Below are positions 8,406-15,391 of a stretch of DNA of 64,000 nt, in pieces. This DNA is from Litorivivens sp041624475 (lineage in GTDB: Bacteria > Pseudomonadota > Gammaproteobacteria > Pseudomonadales > Spongiibacteraceae): NCBI RefSeq assembly GCF_041624475.1, contig NZ_JBFJUX010000011.1, forward strand, positions 61,157 to 125,156. The letters are read 5' to 3'. Numbering within the stretch: the stretch's first letter is position 1; each line of letters starts with the position of its first letter. Position numbers and translations under genes: made by a program. Below the pieces are notes generated by a model. That model worked only from the letters and a program-made list of their open reading frames with translations, was not told the DNA's origin and ran no database searches.

Positions 8406-9593
8406 ATGACCCAGCAAGAACGACGAAAACGCCTGTTGCTGATTCAGCGCGCTGATGATCAGCGGGAAGAGCTTGTGTCTGCCCTGAGCCGTCTGGGGTA
8501 TACGGTAAGCGTCAGTGACAACGGCGAAGCGGCTTTCGAGCGTTTTCATGAGCAGACGCCGGATGCTGTGCTGCTGGATCTCTATGTCGGCGAGGATGGT
8601 CGTCGGATACTGGAAGTGCTGACCGCTGACAAGCGAGAAGTGCCGGTCATCGTTATCTCACGCCGTCGTGTGATGGCCGATGTGGTGGAAGCCCTGCGCA
8701 AGGGCGCCTGTGACTACCTGATGATTTCGGGCACCATCGGTGACGAAAAGCTGCTTGGTCATGCGATGGAGCGCGCTTTCCAGCAAGGCGCATTGCGCCG
8801 CGAAAACCGCGAATACCGGAGCAAGCTGGAAGCGGCCAACCGGGAATTGCTGGAAAGCCTCAGCCACTTGAAGAAAGACCAGCAGGCCGGCCGTCATATC
8901 CAGCTCAAAATGCTGCCCGAAACCCCAAAGACTATTGGCAAGTTCCGTTTTCATCAGCATATTCTGCCGTCGCTGTATCTCAGCGGTGATTTTATCGATT
9001 ATTTCATTGTCGGTGACCGCTACGCGGTGTTCTTTGTCGCCGATGTGTCGGGGCACGGCGCCAGCTCGGCCTTTGTGACGGTCATGCTGAAGAACCTGTT
9101 TGCCCGCAAACGCAGTGATTTCCATCATCGCCACAGCAGCGCGATCCTGTCTCCTGCCCATATGCTGGACAAGGCCAATCGGGAATTGATCGGCATGGAG
9201 ATCGATAAGCACGTCACCATGTGTGTGGGCGTGATCGATCTGCACAGCGATGAGCTGTGTTACAGCATTGCCGGCCATCTGCCGGCGCCCATACTCAGTG
9301 TGGACGGTACCGCCCGCTATCTGGACGGTCACGATTTGCCCGTCGGCCTGTTTCCGGACGTAAATTATTCGGAACATCGGATGTTACTGCCGCCCAAGGC
9401 TGTCCTCACCTTGTTCTCCGATGGTATATTGGAGGTGTTGAACCCCAAGGGGGTGATCGCCAAAGAGCAGTATCTGCTTGAGGCGCTCGAGGATGGCCCG
9501 CAGACGGCCGATGATGTTATTCAAACCTTCAGGCTGGATAGCATCGAGGAAGCGCCCGACGATATCGCTGTGTTAGTGGTGTCGCGAGTTTAG
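8406..9593 (+). CDS. rssB: Response regulator with PP2C phosphatase domain (RssB type)
   Basis: This 395-residue protein has an N-terminal receiver (D17/D18 acidic pocket, phospho-acceptor D58 in LLLDLYV, S85), a helical linker (residues 130-165) and a C-terminal PP2C/SpoIIE-type serine phosphatase. The phosphatase keeps the metal-binding signatures VADVSGHG, LFSDGILEV and DDIAVLVV, so it looks active. E. coli RssB, the sigma-S proteolysis adaptor, has a degenerate phosphatase domain. The conserved receiver lysine is replaced by Ile (I107 in DYLMIS). The expected substrate is the STAS protein encoded next, by analogy with Pseudomonas RssB-RssC. Start choice: the ATG at 8406 follows AAAGG at good spacing, better than the ATG at 8388. 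TATACT at 8336-8341 is a possible -10. Confidence 0.85.
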   Translation: MTQQERRKRLLLIQRADDQREELVSALSRLGYTVSVSDNGEAAFERFHEQTPDAVLLDLYVGEDGRRILEVLTADKREVPVIVISRRRVMADVVEALRKGACDYLMISGTIGDEKLLGHAMERAFQQGALRRENREYRSKLEAANRELLESLSHLKKDQQAGRHIQLKMLPETPKTIGKFRFHQHILPSLYLSGDFIDYFIVGDRYAVFFVADVSGHGASSAFVTVMLKNLFARKRSDFHHRHSSAILSPAHMLDKANRELIGMEIDKHVTMCVGVIDLHSDELCYSIAGHLPAPILSVDGTARYLDGHDLPVGLFPDVNYSEHRMLLPPKAVLTLFSDGILEVLNPKGVIAKEQYLLEALEDGPQTADDVIQTFRLDSIEEAPDDIAVLVVSRV

Positions 9594-9631
9594 TGCCCTG
9601 AGCCAGACGTTCGATGCGTCTCAGAGCCTGC

Positions 9632-9830
9632 AAAAAAGCCAACTACAAGACGTGTTCCGCAGGCAATAGCAGCCGGCAAGGAGTACTGAAACAGTAGTTG
9701 GCTTTTTTGAAAGCTCCCGTAGGGCGCGTCCAAAAAGCCCTGCGACGGCGTTGCGCGCCCTGGGAAGGACTTGCCATTCCCGGCAGAGCGCGCCCTGACG
9801 CAAGACTTTTGGGGTCGCTGAAATAAACGA
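9632..9830. repeat. Palindromic intergenic element between rssB and rssC
   Basis: A perfect 15-bp inverted repeat (AAAAAAGCCAACTAC at 9632-9646 and its complement at 9694-9708) encloses 47 bp. It is followed by a second GC-rich palindromic block in which AGGGCGCG (about 9720) is mirrored twice by CGCGCCCT, and a CCAAAAAGCCC motif is mirrored by CTTTTGGGGTCG near 9810-9825. The right arm ends in TTTTTT, so the first part could act as a terminator on the plus strand; the mirrored A/T runs make it bidirectional. The nested structure resembles dispersed intergenic repeats more than a gene. Minus-strand ORFs here do not look like real proteins. Confidence 0.55.
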
Positions 9831-9873
9831 ACTTTTGGCTTAGGGCACTTGCCATATGCAACCAGGTAGAATC

Positions 9874-10341
9874 ATGGTTGCTGAACATCAGGGTTCTAAT
9901 GTTATCAAGCTGGTCGGCGATGTCCGTCTGACTTTGTGCAACGTGCTTGATGACTACTTTGAAGAGATGTTCAGCAGTAGCGATTTTTCCAGTGTTATTG
10001 TCGATCTGACAGAAGCCGATAATGTGGACAGCACCACACTCGGCTTGCTTGCCAAATTGGCCTTAATGGCGAAAAACCGCTTTCAATTTGTCCCTGTCAT
10101 TCTTTCTACCAACCCGGATATTACCCGGGTGTTGCAGAGCATGGGCTTTGATCGGGTATTCAAAATTCGCCAGCACCCGCTGCACACCGACCAGGATCTG
10201 GGTGAGTTGCCCCAGGTCGAAGGCAGTGAAGGGGTAGTGAAGGAAAAAGTGCTGGAAGCCCACCGGGTATTGATGGGCTTGAACGAATCCAATAAAGCCC
10301 GCTTTCGCGAGCTGGTCTCAATGCTTGAGAAAAAACACTGA
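9874..10341 (+). CDS. rssC: STAS-domain anti-anti-sigma factor (RssC type)
   Basis: This 155-residue protein has an N-terminal STAS domain, seen in the core IVDLTEADNVDSTTLGLLAKL. The Ser/Thr in DSTTLG is the expected phosphorylation site for an anti-sigma kinase and the target of a PP2C phosphatase such as the preceding RssB. A charged helical tail (residues 110-155, ending LVSMLEKKH) extends beyond the minimal STAS fold and fits the roughly 160-residue length I recall for Pseudomonas RssC. The ATG at 9874 has AGG about 7 bp upstream; an in-frame ATG at 9856 is possible but lacks a site. The role in a partner-switching stress or sigma-S pathway is inferred from the pairing. Confidence 0.82.
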   Translation: MVAEHQGSNVIKLVGDVRLTLCNVLDDYFEEMFSSSDFSSVIVDLTEADNVDSTTLGLLAKLALMAKNRFQFVPVILSTNPDITRVLQSMGFDRVFKIRQHPLHTDQDLGELPQVEGSEGVVKEKVLEAHRVLMGLNESNKARFRELVSMLEKKH

Positions 10342-10361
10342 CCTGTCTGGTCAGTTTTTTT
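10330..10361. terminator. Bidirectional terminator between rssC and fadE
   Basis: The arms CTGACC (10338-10343) and GGTCAG (10349-10354) enclose a 5-nt loop. Seven T follow on the plus side and six A precede, serving as the T-run for the minus strand. It separates two convergent genes and overlaps the fadE stop codon. Confidence 0.8.
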
Positions 10362-12855
10362 CCGCAGGTCGCTCGACCACCCGTCTTTTTCCCCGCTGCG
10401 ATTCCGCAATCTCCTTCAAACCCTCTGCATCAAAGGCATCAACCCGTATCACGTCGTAGAGCGCGGTCAGTGCTTCCAGCAGGCGATCGCGGTCGGCGCT
10501 GTCAATAATCTCATTGGACACTGCCCAGTCCACCAGTTCCTCGCGCTCGTGTCCCATCAGCAGGGCAATGCCATCGAGTTCGTTGACGTCGCGGTTGCGC
10601 ACCGCCGTGTGCAGGCGATCGCGCAGTGAACGGGTTTCATTGGCAAGCTGATAGGCGTGCAATACCCGGCCCACAGGATCTTCCGGATTACTGTTCAGGT
10701 AGACGCCCTGGGTAATGCGGTCGCGCAAACGGGTATCGTGGGTAATGGCTTTGGCCAGCTCGGTGCCGGTTTCGGCCGAGGGTTTGCGCAGGCCGACGGG
10801 CCCCAGCGGGAAGATCACCAGCCTGAGAGGCCAGCGCAGGGCTTTAACCGGAAAGTCGTCAATGACGCTGCGCAGGTGCTCCTGCAGCATGTGCAGACAG
10901 GTCTGCAGACCCCATTCCACCACTAGGCGGTCTGATTCGGGATACCCCTCTTCATGCCACTGCTTGATGATCGCCGAAGCGTAATAGAGCTGCACCAGAC
11001 AGTCCGCCATATGTCCCGACAGACGCTGCCGGGCTTTCAGAGCGCCGCCCTGGGTGAGCAGGGCAACGTCGGTGAGGAGGGCAAACCCGGCGGAAAAGCG
11101 GGTGAGTTGTTTGTAGTAGCGTTTAATATTGCCGCGTGCGGGCACGGTGGCCAGCGCACCAAAGGTCAGCCCCAATGCCATTGCGCGCAGGGCATTGCCG
11201 CTGGTGTGGCCAATGTGCCTGAAGAAGACGCCATCGAGCTGCTCAACCGCAGCGGCTTCGTCCTCCATATTGGCGGCCTCAATTTCGTCCACAATAAAGG
11301 GGTGGCAGCGAATGGCGCCCTGGCCAAATACCATCAGGCTGCGGGTCAGAATATTGGCGCCTTCAACGGTGATGGCAATGGGCACCGCCTGATAAATGCG
11401 GGCCATGAAATTGCGCGGCCCGGTAATCACGCCGCGGCCGGCGACCACATCCATGGAGTGGTTGACCACCGTGCGCATCAGGTCGGTATTGCGGTACTTG
11501 AGTAGAGCCGAGGGAACCGCCGGGCGCACGCCGCGATCCAGCATGGAGGCGGTAAACAACCGCGCTGCATCCATCATGTAGGTGTAGCCGGCAATCTGTT
11601 CCAGAGCTTCCTGCACACCCTCAAACTCACTGATACTTCGGCCGAACTGCTCGCGCACGCTGGCGTAGGCGCCGGTGGTGAGAGTTGCGAGTTTACCCGC
11701 GCCGGCTGCCAGCCCGGGCAGGGAAATGGAGCGGCCGATGGAGAGGCACTCCAGCAGCATGGTCCAACCCTTTCCGAGCATGGCTTCGCCGCCGATGATC
11801 TGTGACAGGGGAATAAATACCTCGGTGCCCCAGGTTGGGCCATTCATAAACACGGTGTTCATCGGCAGGTGGCGGGCGCCACTGTTTGCGCCTTCAGTGT
11901 CGCGGGGCACCATGACGCAGGTTACGCCGATGGTATCCTCCTCGCCCAGCAGGTGGTCCGGGTCGTAGACTTTGATGGCCAGGCCAATCAGTGTGGCGAC
12001 CGGGGCGAGCGTAATGTAGCGTTTGTTCCAGGTGACCTTGAGGCCCAGTACCTCTTCACCCTGCCACTGGCCTTTGCAGACGATGCCCTTGTCGGGAATG
12101 GCGCCGGCATCGGAGCCGGCCATCGGCGAAGTGAGTGCAAAGCAGGGAATCTCCTGACCGGTCGCCAGACGGGGAAGATAATGGCTTTTCTGTTCGTCGG
12201 TGCCGTATTCCATCAGCAGCTCTCCCGGGCCCAGGGAGTTGGGTACCATGACTGTCACCGCGGCGGAGACACTGCGGGTGGAAATCTTCATCACGATTTC
12301 AGAATGCGCTCGCTGGGAGAAGCCCTTGCCGCCAAAGTCTTTGGGGATCACCAGCCCGAAAAAGCCGTTGTCGCGTATAAACTGCCAGACCGGTTCGGGT
12401 AAATCATAGTCTTCGTGGGTAATGCGCCAGTCATCCAGCATGGCACAGAGTTCTTCGACCGGGCCGTCGAGAAAGGCTTTTTCTTCCGCGCTGAGTTCAC
12501 TGTGTTTTACGCCGAGCAGGTAGCTCCAGTCCGGCCGTCCCGAGAAAAGTTCCCCGTCCCAGTCGACACTGCCTGATTTCAGCGCCTCGGATTCCGTGTC
12601 AGATAGCTGCGGCAGCATGCCGCGCACCCAGCCCAGCAGCGGCCGGCTCAGCTCCTGCTTGCGCAGATTGGAGGGAATCAGCAGAAACAGGGCGGCAGCC
12701 AGCGACAGGGCGCCAAACAGGATGCTGGCGAAGTGCCAGTTGTCGAGATACATCCCAAACAGTGTTGCCAAACCGAGAGCAATCGCTGCTGTATTGCCTC
12801 CGGCGCCGAGGTAGAGCAGTGCCATGGCAGCGATAATCAGCAGTAACACACTCAT
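10351..12855 (-). CDS. fadE: Acyl-CoA dehydrogenase FadE
   Basis: This FAD-dependent enzyme catalyses the first beta-oxidation step, acyl-CoA to trans-2-enoyl-CoA. At 834 residues it is close to E. coli FadE (814). Two hydrophobic N-terminal helices (residues 1-25 and about 38-62) should tether it to the inner membrane. The acyl-CoA dehydrogenase core follows (GLVIPKDFGGKGFSQRAHSE, CFALTSPMAGSDAGAIPDKG), then the C-terminal DUF1974 region typical of FadE. AGGGAG stands about 8 bp before the ATG. The promoter region holds an 8-bp palindrome CAAGCTTG at 12918-12925, but I see no clear FadR or PsrA operator. Nothing looks truncated. Confidence 0.93.
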   Translation of the reverse strand: MSVLLLIIAAMALLYLGAGGNTAAIALGLATLFGMYLDNWHFASILFGALSLAAALFLLIPSNLRKQELSRPLLGWVRGMLPQLSDTESEALKSGSVDWDGELFSGRPDWSYLLGVKHSELSAEEKAFLDGPVEELCAMLDDWRITHEDYDLPEPVWQFIRDNGFFGLVIPKDFGGKGFSQRAHSEIVMKISTRSVSAAVTVMVPNSLGPGELLMEYGTDEQKSHYLPRLATGQEIPCFALTSPMAGSDAGAIPDKGIVCKGQWQGEEVLGLKVTWNKRYITLAPVATLIGLAIKVYDPDHLLGEEDTIGVTCVMVPRDTEGANSGARHLPMNTVFMNGPTWGTEVFIPLSQIIGGEAMLGKGWTMLLECLSIGRSISLPGLAAGAGKLATLTTGAYASVREQFGRSISEFEGVQEALEQIAGYTYMMDAARLFTASMLDRGVRPAVPSALLKYRNTDLMRTVVNHSMDVVAGRGVITGPRNFMARIYQAVPIAITVEGANILTRSLMVFGQGAIRCHPFIVDEIEAANMEDEAAAVEQLDGVFFRHIGHTSGNALRAMALGLTFGALATVPARGNIKRYYKQLTRFSAGFALLTDVALLTQGGALKARQRLSGHMADCLVQLYYASAIIKQWHEEGYPESDRLVVEWGLQTCLHMLQEHLRSVIDDFPVKALRWPLRLVIFPLGPVGLRKPSAETGTELAKAITHDTRLRDRITQGVYLNSNPEDPVGRVLHAYQLANETRSLRDRLHTAVRNRDVNELDGIALLMGHEREELVDWAVSNEIIDSADRDRLLEALTALYDVIRVDAFDAEGLKEIAESQRGKRRVVERPAEKN

Positions 12856-12990
12856 TGCGCGATCTCCCTAAAGGTTCCTGAGTAAAGTTCCAGCATCAGC
12901 CAATCGATGCTTAACTGCAAGCTTGAGCGGATTGTGAATATTGCCGGTTCCAGCGGGGTGTTTTTACCGTACCAAGACCGCTGTGGCAGA

Positions 12991-13014
12991 AAAAAGGCGA
13001 ACCGGGGTTCGCCA
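12991..13014 (-). terminator. Rho-independent terminator on the minus strand
   Basis: GGCGAACC (12997-13004) and GGTTCGCC (13007-13014) form an 8-bp GC-rich stem with a two-base centre. The plus strand has six A at 12991-12996, which read as a T-run on the minus strand. It lies 136 bp upstream of fadE and cannot terminate any annotated gene, so it implies a minus-strand transcript starting between here and about 13,350. Confidence 0.65.
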
Positions 13015-13190
13015 CTAATCGGCCTGGATGGCCTTACACTGATTGCAGGTGTCGCAGAAGCGTGTGTGCAGGGAGTAAATCAGGTGCGCGTGACAGAACC
13101 TGAGAGACGTGCGAAAGCGAGTGTGTTGTACAAGGTATTCATTGGCTTCCTATCTGAGTGGAAGCGCGGCCAAACCGGCCCGGGCTGCGT
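12991..13190 (-). ncRNA. Candidate small RNA or small-ORF transcript
   Basis: On the minus strand CTGAAA (13219-13214) and TATAAC (13197-13192) are 16 bp apart, a fair sigma70 promoter. The terminator at 12997-13014 lies about 190 nt downstream. The transcript contains a 20-codon ORF (13142-13080) with AGGA five bases before its ATG, and a second frame ending FCDTCNQCKAIQAD before a stop at the terminator foot, with clustered cysteines but no start codon. This could be a regulatory RNA, a leader peptide gene or the remains of a small protein gene. It rests only on signal positions. Confidence 0.28.
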
Positions 13191-13356
13191 TGTTATAGTT
13201 ATCAATTGGTCTATTTCAGGCTAGCACAGCCAGTCAAAAGGGAAAGTAGAAGCCGGGAATTGTAATGTGCTGTTCATGTTAACCACCGGGCTTTGCTTTT
13301 TGCGACGCCAGGCAGTACTTTGTCTGCCTGCAAAACAAGCCGTCACAGTGAAGTCG

Positions 13357-13863
13357 ATGCCGATAGATACCCTGACAACCATTGAAATCACCAAGGAGGA
13401 TCTGAAATTCTCCGCGGCACATTTCACCATTTTCTCTGCCACCGAGCGCGAGCGATTGCACGGGCATAATTTCAAGGTGTCGCTGGATATCACCGCAGAA
13501 GTCGGTGATAACGGCATGTGTTTCAGTTACGTTGAGATCAAACAGCGCCTGCGCAAGCTGGTCGCCCAGTACGATGAATACCTCGTGCTGCCAGCACTGT
13601 CGCCTTACCTTGTGATCGCTGAGGAGGGGGACAACTACCGGGTGGAGTTCAACGGCGAAGTCATGCACTTTCTTAAGGCCGATACGCTGCTGCTGCCGAT
13701 TCGCAATTCCACCGTGGAAGAGTTTGCCAGACTCTTGCTGGAACGCTTGCTGGAAGACTCGGCGTTTATTCAGGGTAACGGTGTGCAGAGTCTGATTATG
13801 AAAGTATCGTCGGGGCCGGGGCAATCGGGCTCCGCGACCTGGCAGCACAGTGTGGGGGATTGA
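13357..13863 (+). CDS. 6-pyruvoyltetrahydropterin synthase/QueD family protein with ExxHGH motif
   Basis: This 168-residue COG0720 protein belongs to a family that acts on 7,8-dihydroneopterin triphosphate in queuosine, folate or biopterin-type pathways. The three zinc-binding histidines are visible (H22 in FSAAHF, H35 and H37 in LHGHNF), as is the conserved C-terminal glutamate region NSTVEEFARLL. The usual catalytic cysteine before HGH (C-x3-HGH in QueD) is absent. The sequence instead reads E32-R-L-H-G-H, the ExxHGH pattern reported for PTPS-III proteins that bypass FolB in folate synthesis. ATG at 13357 was chosen; the longer frame from 13267 adds 30 residues with no homology. It overlaps the next SDR gene by one base. 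Confidence 0.78.
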   Translation: MPIDTLTTIEITKEDLKFSAAHFTIFSATERERLHGHNFKVSLDITAEVGDNGMCFSYVEIKQRLRKLVAQYDEYLVLPALSPYLVIAEEGDNYRVEFNGEVMHFLKADTLLLPIRNSTVEEFARLLLERLLEDSAFIQGNGVQSLIMKVSSGPGQSGSATWQHSVGD

Positions 13864-14567
13864 TGAATAAACTGGTTTTTATCACCGGGGGCAGCAAGGG
13901 TATTGGTCGCGCCACGGTTGAAACGTTTTTGAACAATGGCTATCAGGTCGTAAATTTTTCACGCAGCACGCTGGATCTGGACGGCGTGACCCAGATAGCG
14001 GTCGACATGAGCAAACTGGACTGGGTCGGGGCCTGCGCCGATCAGGTGGCCGAGCTGGCCCGCGAGGCCGAGTCGATCTGTGTGATTCACAATGCAGCGG
14101 TGCTTTACAAGGACAGCATCCGGGATCTGGAAGCCGAGCGGCTGCAGCAGGTATTGCAGCTTAACGTGGTTGCCGCACTGCAGTTGAATCAGCTGCTGCT
14201 GTCCTCAATGAAGGGCGGCTCCTCCATTATGTATGTCGGGTCGACTTTAAGTGAGAAGGCGGTCGCCGGCAGTTGCTCGTATGTCACCTCAAAACATGCG
14301 GTTGTCGGTTTGATGCGCGCCACCGCTCAGGATCTGGCGGGCAGCGGCATCCATACCGCCTGCGTCTGCCCCGGCTTTACCGACACCGAAATGCTGCGCG
14401 AGCACCTGGGCCATGATCAGACCATTCTCGATGCCATTGCCGGAGGCGTTACCGAGGGGCGCTTGATTCAGCCTCAGGAGATTGCCGATACCCTGTGGTT
14501 TGCCTCACAGAATCCAGTGATCAATGGCGCCGTGCTGCACGCCAATTTGGGGCAGATCGAGCACTGA
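13863..14567 (+). CDS. Short-chain dehydrogenase/reductase, coupled to the pterin synthase-like gene
   Basis: This 234-residue classical SDR has the nucleotide-binding motif TGGSKGIG near residue 10, HNAA around residue 77, and the catalytic pair in YVTSK (residues 139-143) preceded by Ser in YVGST. The ATG overlaps the stop of the pterin synthase-like gene by one base, so the two are translationally coupled. By analogy with sepiapterin reductase, which follows PTPS in animal biopterin synthesis, a pterin substrate is possible, but that is inference from position only; the fold has thousands of substrates. It could equally be a general carbonyl reductase. Confidence 0.75.
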   Translation: MNKLVFITGGSKGIGRATVETFLNNGYQVVNFSRSTLDLDGVTQIAVDMSKLDWVGACADQVAELAREAESICVIHNAAVLYKDSIRDLEAERLQQVLQLNVVAALQLNQLLLSSMKGGSSIMYVGSTLSEKAVAGSCSYVTSKHAVVGLMRATAQDLAGSGIHTACVCPGFTDTEMLREHLGHDQTILDAIAGGVTEGRLIQPQEIADTLWFASQNPVINGAVLHANLGQIEH

Positions 14568-14596
14568 ACGGTTCTTCGATACGCTTTACTAAAAGC

Positions 14597-15343
14597 TTAG
14601 TCGGCGTGCAGATAGCGCCGCAGATAATGCACCGCGATGTAGAGTGGAATCGTGTCGATCAGGGCAGCGCAGAACTTGAACAGATAGTTGCTGCCCATCA
14701 GTAGCAACATCTGCTCCAGACTCAAGCCCCCAGCCAGAAAGACCGCGCCAAAGGTCACTGAGATCACCATAAATGAGTCCACCCCCTGGCTGATCAGGGT
14801 GCTGAAATTGTTTCGCAGCCACAGGTGGCGGCCCTTGGTCAGGTTTCTCCAGAAGTGATAAAGGTGCACATCGCAGTACTGGGCGGCGACGTAGGCCAGC
14901 ATTGAGGCGATGACGGCGCCGCTGGTGGTCGCATAGATAAGAAAGTAGAGCTCAACCGAACCGCTGATACTGGCACCGGAAGGGCTGGCAATATCCTGAG
15001 CCAGCTGCAGTACCTGCCAGGGGGGCTGGTTGTCGATCGAGACAGCGGGAAGCCAGTTGCCTATGCTCAGTACCAGAATCACAAAAACGTTCATGATCAG
15101 ACCGACTGTCACCATGAAATTGGCGCGGCGCTTGCCGTAAAGCTCACTGACCAGATCGGTACAGAGAAAGGTTAGCGGGTAGGGCAGCACCCCCACCGCC
15201 AGCGCCATCGGCCCCAGCTGCACGAATTTGGTGATGCCTATTACGTTCAGCAGTGTCATCGAGCACAGGAAAAAGCCGGCCAGCAGCAGGAACACCTGCT
15301 CGCGGCGGCGGCTTATCAGGTCGCTGTTGTCGTATAGCTGCAC
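14597..15343 (-). CDS. yhhQ: Queuosine precursor transporter, YhhQ/VUT family
   Basis: This 248-residue inner-membrane protein has about six hydrophobic segments and the DUF165 signatures PYPLTFLCTDLVSELYGKRRA (about residues 54-74) and SQGVDSFMVISVTFG (about 180-194). The family imports preQ0/preQ1 for tRNA queuosine. The start codon is GTG with GGGA 9 bp upstream. It lies convergent to the pterin synthase-like/SDR pair, 29 bp apart, and 48 bp downstream of the crotonase gene in the same direction as the pxp operon. Its proximity to a COG0720 enzyme may reflect shared pterin/deazapurine metabolism or chance. Confidence 0.85.
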   Translation of the reverse strand: MQLYDNSDLISRRREQVFLLLAGFFLCSMTLLNVIGITKFVQLGPMALAVGVLPYPLTFLCTDLVSELYGKRRANFMVTVGLIMNVFVILVLSIGNWLPAVSIDNQPPWQVLQLAQDIASPSGASISGSVELYFLIYATTSGAVIASMLAYVAAQYCDVHLYHFWRNLTKGRHLWLRNNFSTLISQGVDSFMVISVTFGAVFLAGGLSLEQMLLLMGSNYLFKFCAALIDTIPLYIAVHYLRRYLHAD

Positions 15344-15391
15344 TGGAAACGTTCCCGATTAATGGTGTTTGTGGCAATGACAGTGAGCGCG

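Larger units (their letters stand above)
12856..13356. other. 500-bp gap between fadE and the pterin synthase-like gene
   Basis: This gap holds the fadE promoter side, a minus-strand hairpin terminator at 12991-13014 and, upstream of it on the minus strand, a promoter-like sequence; see the small-RNA entry. The plus-strand frames across it (for example 12907-13224) have no family signature and no ribosome-binding site. Nothing else recognisable was found. Confidence 0.6.

Noticed and set aside
9621..9888. Two minus-strand ORFs in the rssB-rssC gap
   Set aside because: They read through a palindromic element, have no family signature or ribosome-binding site, and are best explained as repeat sequence.
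12856..12960. FadR or PsrA operator at the fadE promoter
   Set aside because: Only an 8-bp palindrome CAAGCTTG was seen; it does not match either consensus well enough to call.
12907..13224. Plus-strand 105-residue ORF between fadE and the pterin synthase-like gene
   Set aside because: No homology, no ribosome-binding site, and it crosses a clear minus-strand terminator.
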